Shown here piece after piece: positions 35,435-44,165 of a stretch of DNA of 64,000 nucleotides. Origin of the DNA: JACMQX01 sp044225675 (lineage in GTDB: Bacteria > Pseudomonadota > Gammaproteobacteria > Burkholderiales > Burkholderiaceae_C); NCBI GenBank assembly GCA_044225675.1, contig JBGAIH010000007.1, positions 1 to 64,000 of the forward strand. Reading direction: 5' to 3'. The first letter of the stretch is position 1. Every line of letters starts with the position of its first letter. The position numbers were made by a program, and so were the translations under genes. Under the pieces are notes generated by a model. The model saw nothing but the letters and a program-made list of their open reading frames with translations. It made no database searches and was not told the DNA's origin.

Positions 35435-35991
35435 GCGGGCACCTCCAGCCCCTGGTCGCGCCGCTGGACGAACTCCGGCTTGAGCATGGACATGACGATC
35501 AGCGAGTCGTAGCCGCCCGGCACGCGCACCGCGTCACGCAGCTGGCCCTCGAACTGGAAGCCTTCGCCTTCATAGAGCTGCCGGGCCCGCACGTTCAGGC
35601 CCTTGACGTCCAGCCAGAAGCGGTGCGCGCCCAGGTCGTCGAAGGCGATCTTCTTGGCCACGCGCAGGGCTGCCCGGCCGAAGCCCTGACCCTTGACCTG
35701 CACCACCATGCGCTTGAGTTCGAGCGACTGGTGCGGGCTGCGGCAGCCGATCAGGATCAGAAAGCCCGACGCGTCGAGACCCTGCCCCGCCTCGATCACG
35801 AAATGCCGGAAGTCCGGAAAGCGGATCGCCGCCTCATGCTGCATGCGCTCCCACGGCGTGATGAACGGCAGGTTCTCGGGGTCCCTTTCAAGCGACAGCA
35901 CATAGTCGAGATCGCTTTGCATGGTCGGCCGCAGCCGCACCCGCGCAGGAACGCGGGGTTCGGAGCTGACGGGGATCACGGCGGCGTTCAT
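35431..35991 (-). CDS. GNAT family N-acetyltransferase
   Basis: A 186-aa acetyltransferase of the RimJ/RimL-like branch. Acetyl-CoA binding is indicated by LKRMVVQVKGQGFGRAALR near residue 92, and the fold ends with a typical FWLDVKGLNVRARQLYEGEGF. The substrate is unknown. It is the second gene of the parE-parC cluster, 117 bases after parE. The intergenic stretch (35992-36108) holds nothing recognisable. Confidence 0.88.
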   Translation of the reverse strand: MNAAVIPVSSEPRVPARVRLRPTMQSDLDYVLSLERDPENLPFITPWERMQHEAAIRFPDFRHFVIEAGQGLDASGFLILIGCRSPHQSLELKRMVVQVKGQGFGRAALRVAKKIAFDDLGAHRFWLDVKGLNVRARQLYEGEGFQFEGQLRDAVRVPGGYDSLIVMSMLKPEFVQRRDQGLEVPA

Positions 35992-36108
35992 GGCGGAGGG
36001 TTCAGGCGGGAGGACGGTCCGGTGAAGACAGGTGACGAAAAGATGGGACGGTGGCTGGGTTCAGATCAGGTTTCAAAAGGCGCTTCAGAAGGTCGATTGG
36101 GCGTCGGT

Positions 36109-38079
36109 TCAGATGTCGATCTCGACCGCGTCGCCGTGAAGCTCCATGAGCTCGCGGCGGGCGGCGGCCTCGCCCTTGCCCATCAGCTTGGTCACGAGAT
36201 TCTCGGTCTGCAGGAAGTCGAACGCCCCCAGCTGCACGGGAAGCAGGCGGCGGGTATCGGGATTGAGTGTGGTTTCCCACAGTTGTTCCGCACTCATCTC
36301 GCCCAGTCCCTTGAACCGGCTGATCGTCCAGGCGCCTTCGCGCACGCCGTCCTTGCGAAGCTTGTCGAGTATGGCCGTCAGCTCGCCCTCGTCAAGTGCG
36401 TACATCTTGGCGGCCGGCTTCTTTCCACGTGCGGGCGCATCGACCCGAAACAAGGGGGGCCGCGCCACGTAGAGATGGCCGGCCTCGATGAGCTTGGGGA
36501 AATGGCGAAAGAACAGAGTGAGCAGCAGCACCTGGATGTGCGAGCCGTCGACGTCGGCATCGCTCAGGATGCAGACCTTGCCGTAGCGCAGGCCGCTCAT
36601 GTCGGGCGTGTCGGCGGGGCCGTGCGGGTCGACGCCGATGGCCACCGCGATGTCATGGATTTCGGTGTTGGCAAACAGGCGGTCGCGCTCGACCTCCCAG
36701 GTATTGAGCACCTTGCCGCGCAGCGGCAGGACAGCCTGGCATTCCTTGTCGCGGCCCATCTTGGCGCTGCCGCCGGCGGAGTCGCCTTCCACCAGGAAGA
36801 CCTCGTTGTGCGCAAGGTCGCGGCTTTCGCAGTCGGTGAGCTTGCCGGGCAGCACGGCCACGCCCGAGCCCTTGCGCTTTTCCACCTTCTGGCCCGCCTT
36901 CTGGCGGCTCTGCGCAGCCTTGATGGCCAGTTCGGCCAGCTTGCGCCCGTATTCGACGTGCTGGTTGAGCCACAGCTCCAGCGCCGGCCGCACGAAGGAC
37001 GACACCAGCCGCACCGCGTCGCGCGAATTGAGCCGCTCCTTGATCTGACCCTGGAACTGCGGATCCAGCACCTTGGCGCTCAGCACATAGGAGGCCCGCG
37101 CGAACACGTCCTCGGGCAGCAGCTTGACGCCCTTGGGCAGCAGCGAGTGCAGTTCGATGAAGCTCTTGACGGCATTGAACAGGCCGTCTCGCAGGCCGCT
37201 GTCGTGCGTGCCGCCTGCGCTGGTGGGAATGAGGTTGACGTAGCTCTCGCGAACGGGCTGCCCGTCTTCGGTGAAGGCCACACACCACTGGGCGCCCTCC
37301 CCCTCGGCAAAGCTGTCGCTGCCGGCATCGGCAAAACCCTCGCCCTCGAACATCGGGATGACCGGGTCGGCCGTGAGGGTCTGCATCAGGTAGTCGCGCA
37401 GGCCGCCCTTGTAGAGCCAGGTCTGCGTCTCACGGGTCTTCTCGACCGTGAGGGTCACGGTCACGCCCGGCATGAGCACGGCCTTGCTGCGCAGCAGATG
37501 GGCCAGCTCGGCCATCGGCAGCGCGCTGGTCTCGAAGTACTTGCCGTCGGGCCAGACGCGCACCGTCGTGCCCTGGCGGCGGTCGCCCTCGCCGGCCTTG
37601 CGCACCTGCAAGGCCTCGGCCACGTCGCCCGCCTCGAACACCAGGCGCGCCACCTGCCCGTCCCGGTAGGAGACGGCCTCCAGCCGTTTGGCCAGCGCGT
37701 TGGTCACGCTCACGCCCACGCCATGCAGGCCGCCCGAGAAGCTGTAGGCCCCGCCCTTGCCCTTGTCGAATTTGCCGCCGGCGTGCAGCCGGGTGAACAC
37801 CAGCTCGATCACCGGCGCCTTCTCTTCCGGGTGCATGCCGAAGGGGATGCCGCGGCCGTCGTCCTCGATGCTCACGGAGCCGTCGGTGTGCAGGGTGACC
37901 TTGATCTTCTTGCCATGTCCGGCAAGCGCCTCGTCCGCCGAGTTGTCCAGCACCTCCTGGATGACGTGCAGCGGGTTGTCGGTGCGCGTGTACATGCCGG
38001 GCCGCTGCTTTACGGGCTCCAGGCCCTTGAGCACGCGGATCGAACCTTCGGAATAGTCTGCGGGTGGTTTGCTTGCCAT
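36109..38079 (-). CDS. parE: DNA topoisomerase IV subunit B
   Basis: ATPase subunit of topoisomerase IV. The 656-aa protein has the GHKL ATP site (DNSADEALAGHGKK, DDGRGIPFGMHP, GGLHGVGVSV) and the TOPRIM domain with EGDSAGGSAK and DADVDGSHIQVL that binds the catalytic magnesium. At about 650 residues it lacks the extra domain of long GyrB proteins. The ATG at 38079 (MASKPPADYSE) fits the family; upstream in-frame ATGs would cover the regulatory region. A LexA-type box lies 34 bases upstream (38114-38129), and a -10-like TACAAT lies between the two. Confidence 0.96.
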   Translation of the reverse strand: MASKPPADYSEGSIRVLKGLEPVKQRPGMYTRTDNPLHVIQEVLDNSADEALAGHGKKIKVTLHTDGSVSIEDDGRGIPFGMHPEEKAPVIELVFTRLHAGGKFDKGKGGAYSFSGGLHGVGVSVTNALAKRLEAVSYRDGQVARLVFEAGDVAEALQVRKAGEGDRRQGTTVRVWPDGKYFETSALPMAELAHLLRSKAVLMPGVTVTLTVEKTRETQTWLYKGGLRDYLMQTLTADPVIPMFEGEGFADAGSDSFAEGEGAQWCVAFTEDGQPVRESYVNLIPTSAGGTHDSGLRDGLFNAVKSFIELHSLLPKGVKLLPEDVFARASYVLSAKVLDPQFQGQIKERLNSRDAVRLVSSFVRPALELWLNQHVEYGRKLAELAIKAAQSRQKAGQKVEKRKGSGVAVLPGKLTDCESRDLAHNEVFLVEGDSAGGSAKMGRDKECQAVLPLRGKVLNTWEVERDRLFANTEIHDIAVAIGVDPHGPADTPDMSGLRYGKVCILSDADVDGSHIQVLLLTLFFRHFPKLIEAGHLYVARPPLFRVDAPARGKKPAAKMYALDEGELTAILDKLRKDGVREGAWTISRFKGLGEMSAEQLWETTLNPDTRRLLPVQLGAFDFLQTENLVTKLMGKGEAAARRELMELHGDAVEIDI

Positions 38080-38113
38080 GGGAGGCGCATTGTAAGCGGG
38101 TTGCCCCGAAAGA

Positions 38114-38129
38114 CTGTACAAAAATACAG
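38114..38129. promoter_or_regulatory. Candidate LexA (SOS) box upstream of parE
   Basis: CTGTACAAAAATACAG fits the CTGT-N8-ACAG consensus bound by LexA in beta- and gammaproteobacteria, with an A/T-rich centre. It lies 34 bases before parE (minus strand) and 97 bases before the MFS gene (plus strand). On the parE side a TACAAT hexamer follows about 22 bases downstream, so a bound repressor would overlap the -35 region. Binding is not shown; the match is exact in all eight consensus positions. Confidence 0.6.
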
Positions 38130-38226
38130 TCAGGCCCGCTGCCCGCCGCGATTGATGCGCGGGCGTCATCAATCCGCGCCGGAGCATTCACAGCGGAAAA
38201 CGCGCGCGCTCGGTATATTCGACGCC

Positions 38227-39444
38227 ATGCATTCCCCCACGAAATCCCTGTCCATGACGCAGGTCCTCGTCTGCGGCGCCGCGATCGTCACGCTGTCCAT
38301 GGGCATTCGCCACGGCTTCGGCCTGTGGCTCCAGCCCATCACCCAGGCCAACCAGTGGACGCGCGAGACCTTCGCCTTCGCCATCGCCATCCAGAACCTC
38401 ACCTGGGGCATCGCCGGCATCTTCGCGGGCATGGTGGCCGACCGGTTCGGCGCCTTCCGCGTGATCATCGTCGGATCGCTGTTCTACGCGCTCGGCCTCA
38501 TGGGGATGGCCCATTCGCCGACGCCTACGCTGTTCGCGCTCAGCGCGGGCGTGCTGATCGGCATCGCCCAGGCCGGCACGACCTATGCCGTGGTCTATGG
38601 GGTGATCGGCCGCAACATCGCGGCGGACAAGCGCTCCTGGGCCATGGGCATCACCGCCGCAGCGGGCTCGTTCGGCCAGTTCCTCATGGTGCCGGTCGAG
38701 GGCTTCCTGATCAGTTCCGCCGGCTGGCAGCAGGCGCTCACGCTGCTCGGCTTCGCTGCGCTTTTGATCGTGCCGCTGGCCTTCTTCCTGCGCGAGCCCG
38801 GCTTTGCCGGAGGCACCCAGCCCGCCCGTGAACAGACGATCCTGCAGGCGCTGCGCGAAGCCTTCAAGTACCCGAGCTTCCAGCTTCTCATGGCCGGGTA
38901 TTTCGTCTGCGGCTTCCAGGTGGTGTTCATCGGCGTGCACATGCCCAGCTACCTCAAGGACAAGGGACTGTCGCCCCAGGTGGCCAGCTATGCGCTGGCG
39001 CTGATCGGCCTGTTCAACGTGTTCGGCACCTACATCGCCGGCTCGCTCGGCCAGAAGCTGTCCAAGAAGTATCTGCTGGCGGCTATCTACCTCGCGCGCG
39101 CGGTCACCATTGCGGTCTTCCTGCTGGCGCCGCTCACGCCCATGAGCGTCTACGTGTTCGCCAGCGTGATGGGCCTGCTGTGGCTGTCGACGGTGCCGCT
39201 GACCAGCGGGCTGGTCGCGCAGATCTTCGGCGTGCAGCACCTGTCGATGCTGGGCGGCTTCGTGTTCTTCAGCCACCAGATCGGCTCGTTCCTCGGCGTG
39301 TGGCTGGGCGGCTACCTCTATGACCGCACCGGCAGCTACGACATCGTCTGGTACATCGCGATCGCGCTGGGCGTGTTCGCGGCCATCGTCAACATGCCGG
39401 TGCGCGAGAGCGCCATCCGGCGCGCCGCGCCGCAGCCGGCCTGA
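38227..39444 (+). CDS. MFS transporter
   Basis: A 405-aa inner-membrane carrier with 12 predicted helices. The loop 2-3 signature is present (GMVADRFGAFRVI), and the sequence resembles the oxalate/formate-antiporter or monocarboxylate-type MFS branch (RHGFGLWLQPITQANQW). The substrate is unknown. The ATG at 38227 begins a typical N-terminus; the same open frame continues far upstream but is antisense to parE there. It is divergent from parE and followed after 10 bases by a 42-residue membrane peptide. Confidence 0.9.
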   Translation: MHSPTKSLSMTQVLVCGAAIVTLSMGIRHGFGLWLQPITQANQWTRETFAFAIAIQNLTWGIAGIFAGMVADRFGAFRVIIVGSLFYALGLMGMAHSPTPTLFALSAGVLIGIAQAGTTYAVVYGVIGRNIAADKRSWAMGITAAAGSFGQFLMVPVEGFLISSAGWQQALTLLGFAALLIVPLAFFLREPGFAGGTQPAREQTILQALREAFKYPSFQLLMAGYFVCGFQVVFIGVHMPSYLKDKGLSPQVASYALALIGLFNVFGTYIAGSLGQKLSKKYLLAAIYLARAVTIAVFLLAPLTPMSVYVFASVMGLLWLSTVPLTSGLVAQIFGVQHLSMLGGFVFFSHQIGSFLGVWLGGYLYDRTGSYDIVWYIAIALGVFAAIVNMPVRESAIRRAAPQPA

Positions 39445-39454
39445 GGCCTCCCGC

Positions 39455-39583
39455 ATGAAGCCCGCCGTCCGCAGGACCCTGGCCTTCACCGCCGCCGGCA
39501 CCGTGCTGCTGGCGGTGTTTGCCCTGTACACGCGGCCGGATTTCCTCGTCACACTCGGCAACCAGATCTGGGCCTGCTTCTAG
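39455..39583 (+). CDS. Small hypothetical membrane peptide
   Basis: A 42-aa frame starting at an ATG 10 bases after the MFS stop. A basic start (MKPAVRRTLAF) is followed by one hydrophobic helix (AAGTVLLAVFALY) and a short tail ending IWACF. It is in the same direction as its neighbours, with 52 bases to the next gene. The amino-acid pattern (positive-inside start, one clean helix) argues for a real coding sequence, but the length leaves doubt. Confidence 0.5.
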   Translation: MKPAVRRTLAFTAAGTVLLAVFALYTRPDFLVTLGNQIWACF

Positions 39584-39635
39584 CGCTGCAACCGCCGCCT
39601 GCCGGGCAGGCCTGTCCAGACAGGCTCCGATTCCC

Positions 39636-40451
39636 ATGACCACACTCATTCTCACGGGCGCGTCCGACGGCATCGGTGCCGAGATGGCGCGCCAGCTCGC
39701 CGCGACCCACGGCAACGGCATCCACCTCGTGCTGGCCGGCCGCAACGAGGCCCGGCTGGACGCCGTGGCCGGGCAGTGCGCCGGGTCGGGCGCGCAGACG
39801 CTGGCCGTGCGCACCGACGTGTCCGACCGCCGCCAGTGCGAGTCCCTCATCGAGGCGGCCGTCGCCCGCTTCGGCGGGATCGACGTGCTCGTCAACAACG
39901 CGGGCATCTCGGCCCATGCGCTGTTCTCCGAGGTGCAGCCGGCCGACCTCGGCTGGTACGAAGACCTCATGCGCGTGAATCTCTGGGGCAGTGTCTGGTG
40001 CACGCACGCGGCGCTGCCGCACCTGCAGCGCCGGCGGGGCCGCATCGTGGCGGTCTCGTCCCTGGCCGGTCTGGTGGGCGTGCCCGGTCGCACGGCCTAC
40101 AGCGCCAGCAAGTTCGCCATGACGGGCTTCTTCGAGGCGCTGCGCGCCGAACTGCGACCCACCGGCGTCAGCGTCACCACCGCCTATCCCGGGGTGGTCG
40201 ACACCCGCATCCGCCACCACGGTCTCAATGCGCGCGGCGAGGCCGCAGGCGTCAGCGGCCTGAAGGAGGACGGCGCCATGAGCGTGCAGGAATGCGCCCG
40301 GCTGATCATCGCGGGCATGGACCGGCGCGACCGCGAAGTCGTCATGACCGCCAAGGGCAAGCTCGGCCGGCTGCTCAAGATCGTGGCGCCGGGCCTGGTC
40401 GAGAAGCTCGCCCTGGCCGCGCTCAAGGACGACGTGCGGCCCGGTCCATGA
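39636..40451 (+). CDS. Short-chain dehydrogenase/reductase
   Basis: A 271-aa NAD(P)-dependent oxidoreductase. The classical motifs are present: the cofactor loop TGASDGIGAEMA near the N-terminus, LVNNAGIS, the catalytic Ser in VAVSSLAGL, and YSASKFAM with the Tyr and Lys. The substrate is unknown; the C-terminal sequence resembles SDRs that act on lipids or ketones. Its stop overlaps the next start (ATGA), so it is coupled to the methyltransferase. Confidence 0.92.
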   Translation: MTTLILTGASDGIGAEMARQLAATHGNGIHLVLAGRNEARLDAVAGQCAGSGAQTLAVRTDVSDRRQCESLIEAAVARFGGIDVLVNNAGISAHALFSEVQPADLGWYEDLMRVNLWGSVWCTHAALPHLQRRRGRIVAVSSLAGLVGVPGRTAYSASKFAMTGFFEALRAELRPTGVSVTTAYPGVVDTRIRHHGLNARGEAAGVSGLKEDGAMSVQECARLIIAGMDRRDREVVMTAKGKLGRLLKIVAPGLVEKLALAALKDDVRPGP

Positions 40452-41146
40452 GCACGCATCGCCACGGGGACGCCCCCGCTTTGGGACAGGACGCCCCGGC
40501 CTCCGCCCCAGCCGCTCCGGCCCCCCCTGCAAGTCCAGTCCCCCTTGCAAGTCCGGCCGCGCCCATGGCTCCGCCCGTTTCGCTGCAGACTGTGCCCGCA
40601 GCGCCGATGGCACACGGCCTGGGCGAGCCATCACCCTGGGTCCAGCGCTGGACGCATCTGGTGGCGCCCGGAGCGACCGTGCTGGACGTGGCCTGCGGGC
40701 ATGGCCGCCACATGCGCTGGTTTGCCGCACGCGGACACGCGGTCACCGGCGTCGACCGATCGCCCGAGGCGATCGCGGCCGTGGCGTCGCTGGGCGAGGC
40801 CATCGAAGCGGACATCGAGAACGGCCCCTGGCCCCTGGCTGGCCGGCAGTTCGGCGCGGTCGTCGTCACCAACTACCTGTGGCGTCCCAACGCGCCGGCC
40901 ATCCTGGCCAGCGTGGCGCCTGGCGGCGTGCTGATCTGGGAAACCTTCGCCGCCGGCCATGAAGCCGTGGGCAGGCCGTCGCGCGCGGACTTCCTGCTGC
41001 GGCGCGGCGAACTGCTCGAGATCTGCCGGGGCCTGCGCATCGTGGCGTACGAAGACGGCTTTCTGGCCGATCCGCCGCGTTTCGTGCAGCGGATCGTGGC
41101 CGTGGCAAGCACCCCGGAGGAACCGGAGGCCCCGTGCCCGCTCTGA
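40448..41146 (+). CDS. Class I SAM-dependent methyltransferase (TehB-like)
   Basis: A 232-aa protein. A proline/alanine-rich N-terminus of about 55 residues precedes a Rossmann methyltransferase domain with VLDVACGHGRHMRWF, GVDRSPEAIA and an NYLWRP stretch in place of the usual motif IV. The N-terminal stretch may be partly non-native; a later start (for example MAHGLGEPSPWVQRW) is possible, but the ATGA overlap with the SDR gene favours the longer form. The substrate is unknown. A TAGAAT -10-like box lies just after its stop and may drive dapA. Confidence 0.85.
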   Translation: MSTHRHGDAPALGQDAPASAPAAPAPPASPVPLASPAAPMAPPVSLQTVPAAPMAHGLGEPSPWVQRWTHLVAPGATVLDVACGHGRHMRWFAARGHAVTGVDRSPEAIAAVASLGEAIEADIENGPWPLAGRQFGAVVVTNYLWRPNAPAILASVAPGGVLIWETFAAGHEAVGRPSRADFLLRRGELLEICRGLRIVAYEDGFLADPPRFVQRIVAVASTPEEPEAPCPL

Positions 41147-41180
41147 GTAGAATGCGCGTTTACCGTTACTTATCGCGGAC

Positions 41181-42062
41181 ATGACACCCATCACCGGCAG
41201 CATCGTTGCCCTGGCCACCCCGATGCATGAAGACGGCAGTGTGGACTACCCCACGCTGCGCAAGCTCATCGACTGGCACATCGCCGAGGGCACCGACTGC
41301 ATCGGCGTGGTCGGCACCACGGGTGAGTCCCCGACGGTCAACGTGGAAGAACACTGCGAAATCATCCGCGTGTCGGTGGAGCAGGCCCGTGGCCGCGTTC
41401 CGATCATGGCGGGCTGCGGCGCCAACTCGACCGCCGAGGCGATCGAGCTGACCCGCTTTGCCAAGCGCGTCGGCGCCGACTGCCAGCTGCAGGTCGTCCC
41501 CTACTACAACAAGCCCACCCAGGAAGGCCAGTACCGGCACTTCACCGCCATCGCCGAGGCGGTGGATCTGCCGATGGTCCTGTACAACGTGCCCGGCCGG
41601 ACCGTCGCGGACATGGCCCACGACACCGTGCTGCGGCTGGCCGCCGTCCCAGGCATCGTCGGCATCAAGGAAGCCACCGGCAACATCGAACGCGCGCAGT
41701 GGCTGATCAAGGAAGTTCCGCAGGGCTTTGCCGTCTACTCGGGCGACGACCCGACGGCGGTGGCCCTCATGCTCTGCGGCGGCCAGGGCAACGTCAGCGT
41801 GACGGCCAACGTGGCCCCGCGCCTGATGCACGAGCTGTGCATGGCCGCCATTGCCGGTGATGCCCGCAAGGCCATGGCGCTGCAACTGAAGTTGCTGCCG
41901 CTGCACCGACACCTTTTCGTCGAAGCCAACCCGATCCCGGTCAAGTGGGCCATGGCCCGGCTGGGCCTGTGTGGCGGCACCCTGCGCCTGCCCATGACGC
42001 CCCTGGCCAGCGCCAATGAAGCGGTGGTCGAAGGCGCCCTGCGCGCCAGCGGCCTGCTCTGA
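41181..42062 (+). CDS. dapA: 4-hydroxy-tetrahydrodipicolinate synthase
   Basis: Condenses pyruvate with aspartate semialdehyde in the diaminopimelate/lysine pathway. The 293-aa TIM-barrel protein carries the Schiff-base lysine in VGIKEATGN near residue 161, the catalytic tyrosine region VVPYYNKPTQEG and the GTTGESPTV motif. It supplies precursor for both lysine and peptidoglycan and works downstream of LysC, also encoded in this window. It is followed after 29 bases by bamC, a common Burkholderiales order. Confidence 0.97.
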   Translation: MTPITGSIVALATPMHEDGSVDYPTLRKLIDWHIAEGTDCIGVVGTTGESPTVNVEEHCEIIRVSVEQARGRVPIMAGCGANSTAEAIELTRFAKRVGADCQLQVVPYYNKPTQEGQYRHFTAIAEAVDLPMVLYNVPGRTVADMAHDTVLRLAAVPGIVGIKEATGNIERAQWLIKEVPQGFAVYSGDDPTAVALMLCGGQGNVSVTANVAPRLMHELCMAAIAGDARKAMALQLKLLPLHRHLFVEANPIPVKWAMARLGLCGGTLRLPMTPLASANEAVVEGALRASGLL

Positions 42063-42091
42063 ACGACTGACGTAGTAGAGGAAACCGAAAC

Positions 42092-43216
42092 GTGAATCCC
42101 ATTGCCACTCGCGCAGCCCGGTTCGCCGGGGCTCCGGCCCTCGCCACCCGATTCGGCCTCGCCGCCCTCGTCCTGTCCCTGACCGCCTGCTCGGTCTTCG
42201 AAGGCGACAAGATCGACTACAAGAGTTCCGGCAAGGCGCCCTCGCTCGAAGTGCCGCCCGACCTGACGCAGCTCTCGCGCGACAGCCGTTACGTGATCCC
42301 CGGCGGCGCCGTGACGGCCAACAGCTACCAGACCGGCCAGGCCTCGCTGCCCACCGTTCCGACGGCGGCCTCGGCCATCGGCGACGTGCGCGTCGAACGT
42401 GCCGGCAGCCAGCGCTGGCTCGTGGTCAACCGCCCGGCCGACCAGCTCTGGGGCCCGGTGCGGGACTTCTGGCAGGAAAACGGCTTCCTGCTCACGCTCG
42501 ACCAGTCCAACCTCGGCATCATGGAAACCGACTGGGCCGAAAACCGCGCCAAGCTGCCGCAGGACTTCATCCGCAACACGCTGGGCAAGGTGTTCGACGC
42601 GCTCTACTCCACCGGCGAGCGCGACAAGTTCCGCACCCGCATGGAGCGCAACGCCGCCGGCGGCACCGAGATCTACATCAGCCACCGCGGCATGATCGAG
42701 GTGTACAACAGCAACAACAAGGAATCGACCGCCTGGCAGCCGCGCCCGAGCGACCCGGAACTCGAAGCCGAGTTCCTGCGCCGCCTGATGGTCAAGCTCG
42801 GCGTGCCGCAGGAACAGTCCAGGATCATCGCCGCCTCGGCGCCTCCGAAGTCCACCTCGCGCGTTTCCAGCGTCAACAACACGCCGGTGGTGCTGATCGA
42901 CGAAGGCTTTGACCGCGCCTGGCGCCGGGTCGGCCTGACGCTGGACCGCACCGGCTTCACCGTGGAAGACCGCGACCGCAGCCAGGGCACCTACTTCGTC
43001 CGCTACGTCGCCCCGAACCCCGACAAGAAGGAGCCCGGCTTCTTCGGCAAACTGTTCGGCGCCAGCGGCGACTCCGCCCCGCCGGTCAAGTACCGCATCG
43101 CGCTGCGCAGCCAGGGCGAGTCCACCACGGTGTCGGTCCTCAACGCCAACGGCGCGCCGGAAGCCTCGGCCAACGCCCAGCGCATCGTCCAGGTGATCGC
43201 CGACGACCTGCGCTGA
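42092..43216 (+). CDS. bamC: Outer membrane protein assembly factor BamC (lipoprotein)
   Basis: A lipoprotein of the BAM complex that inserts beta-barrel proteins in the outer membrane. The N-terminus has a signal with lipobox SLTAC followed by SVFEGDKIDYKSSGKAPSLE, the unstructured segment that contacts BamD. Two helix-grip domains follow (about 90-225 and 255-374). Length 374 aa. The start is GTG at 42092 with GAGGAAA upstream. It is probably cotranscribed with dapA. Confidence 0.93.
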   Translation: MNPIATRAARFAGAPALATRFGLAALVLSLTACSVFEGDKIDYKSSGKAPSLEVPPDLTQLSRDSRYVIPGGAVTANSYQTGQASLPTVPTAASAIGDVRVERAGSQRWLVVNRPADQLWGPVRDFWQENGFLLTLDQSNLGIMETDWAENRAKLPQDFIRNTLGKVFDALYSTGERDKFRTRMERNAAGGTEIYISHRGMIEVYNSNNKESTAWQPRPSDPELEAEFLRRLMVKLGVPQEQSRIIAASAPPKSTSRVSSVNNTPVVLIDEGFDRAWRRVGLTLDRTGFTVEDRDRSQGTYFVRYVAPNPDKKEPGFFGKLFGASGDSAPPVKYRIALRSQGESTTVSVLNANGAPEASANAQRIVQVIADDLR

Positions 43217-43229
43217 CGCCGGCGGCCGG

Positions 43230-44015
43230 ATGCTGAGGTTTCGCAACCTGGGCAGCGGCAGCGCAGGCAACGCCACAGTGGTGGAGGCGCGGGAAGGCAC
43301 GCTCGCCACGCGCCTGCTCGTCGACTGCGGGCTGGGCGTCCGGCAACTCGAAACCCGGCTCGGCGAGTCCGGCCTGGGGACGGCGCAGATCGACGCCATC
43401 TTCATCACGCACGAACATGCCGACCACATCGGCAGTGCCTGCACGGTGGCGCTGCGCCACGGCATTCCGCTGTGGATGAGCGAAGGCACTTACGCCGCCA
43501 TCGGCCAGCCCGAGCTGCACGGGCTGCTGCGGCTGGCGCGCGACGGCGAGGCCTTCGCCGTGGGCGGCCTGCAAGTGAGCCCGTTCACGGTGCCGCACGA
43601 CGCCCGCGAGCCCCTGCAGCTGACCTGTACCGATGGCGACGCGCGCCTGGGCATCCTGACCGATCTGGGCCATGCGACGCAGCATGTGCTGCAGCATCTG
43701 GCGGGCTGTCACGCGCTGCTCATCGAATGCAACCATGACCCCGACCTGCTGGCCAACGGCGCCTATCCGCCGTTTCTGAAACGCCGGGTCGGCGGACGGC
43801 ACGGCCATCTGGCCAATGCGGCCGCAGCGGCCATCGTCGAGGCGGTGCGGCACCCCGGCCTGAACCATGTGGTGGCCGCGCACCTGAGCGAGCAGAACAA
43901 CCGCCCCGACCTGGCGCGCGAGGCGCTGGCAGCCGTGCTCGGCCGGGCGGCGCAGGAGGTCGGTGTCGCCTGCCAGAAGGCCGGCACGCCCTGGCTCACC
44001 GCGCGCCAGAGGTGA
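43230..44015 (+). CDS. MBL-fold metallo-hydrolase (YycJ/WalJ-like)
   Basis: A 261-aa metallo-beta-lactamase-fold protein with the zinc motif ITHEHADHIG near residue 55, a downstream His in VPHDAREPL, Asp in ILTDLGHAT, and a final AHLSEQNN. The N-terminus LRFRNLGSGSAGNA is characteristic of YycJ-like exonuclease-type hydrolases. The exact substrate is unknown. It follows bamC by 13 bases and ends this operon; a bidirectional terminator lies about 100 bases on. Confidence 0.9.
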   Translation: MLRFRNLGSGSAGNATVVEAREGTLATRLLVDCGLGVRQLETRLGESGLGTAQIDAIFITHEHADHIGSACTVALRHGIPLWMSEGTYAAIGQPELHGLLRLARDGEAFAVGGLQVSPFTVPHDAREPLQLTCTDGDARLGILTDLGHATQHVLQHLAGCHALLIECNHDPDLLANGAYPPFLKRRVGGRHGHLANAAAAAIVEAVRHPGLNHVVAAHLSEQNNRPDLAREALAAVLGRAAQEVGVACQKAGTPWLTARQR

Positions 44016-44116
44016 AGATCCCATGACGCGCCTGCCCGAGGCAACCGCGGCGCCACCGGCAGCATGCGGGCGCGCCGGCCACTCGCAAGCATCAGACGCC
44101 GAACCGTGCGCCCATG

Positions 44117-44145
44117 AAAAAAGCCGCTCGAAGAGCGGCTTTTTT
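44117..44145. terminator. Bidirectional intrinsic terminator between convergent genes
   Basis: Stem AAGCCGCTC / GAGCGGCTT with a GAA loop (44121-44141), flanked by an A-run on the left (44117-44122) and a T-run on the right (44140-44145). It can end transcription from the metallo-hydrolase operon rightwards and from the lipoprotein gene leftwards. The preceding 100 bases hold no gene I can support. Confidence 0.9.
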
Positions 44146-44165
44146 GCATCAGCGTGAAACGCTGA

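Noticed and set aside
35398..38226. Upstream extension of the MFS transporter frame across GNAT and parE.
   Set aside because: The extension is antisense to parE and GNAT; the transporter proper starts at the ATG at 38227.
43963..44157. Short plus-strand frame of 64 codons after the metallo-hydrolase.
   Set aside because: It overlaps the metallo-hydrolase end and runs through the terminator hairpin; no ribosome site or domain.
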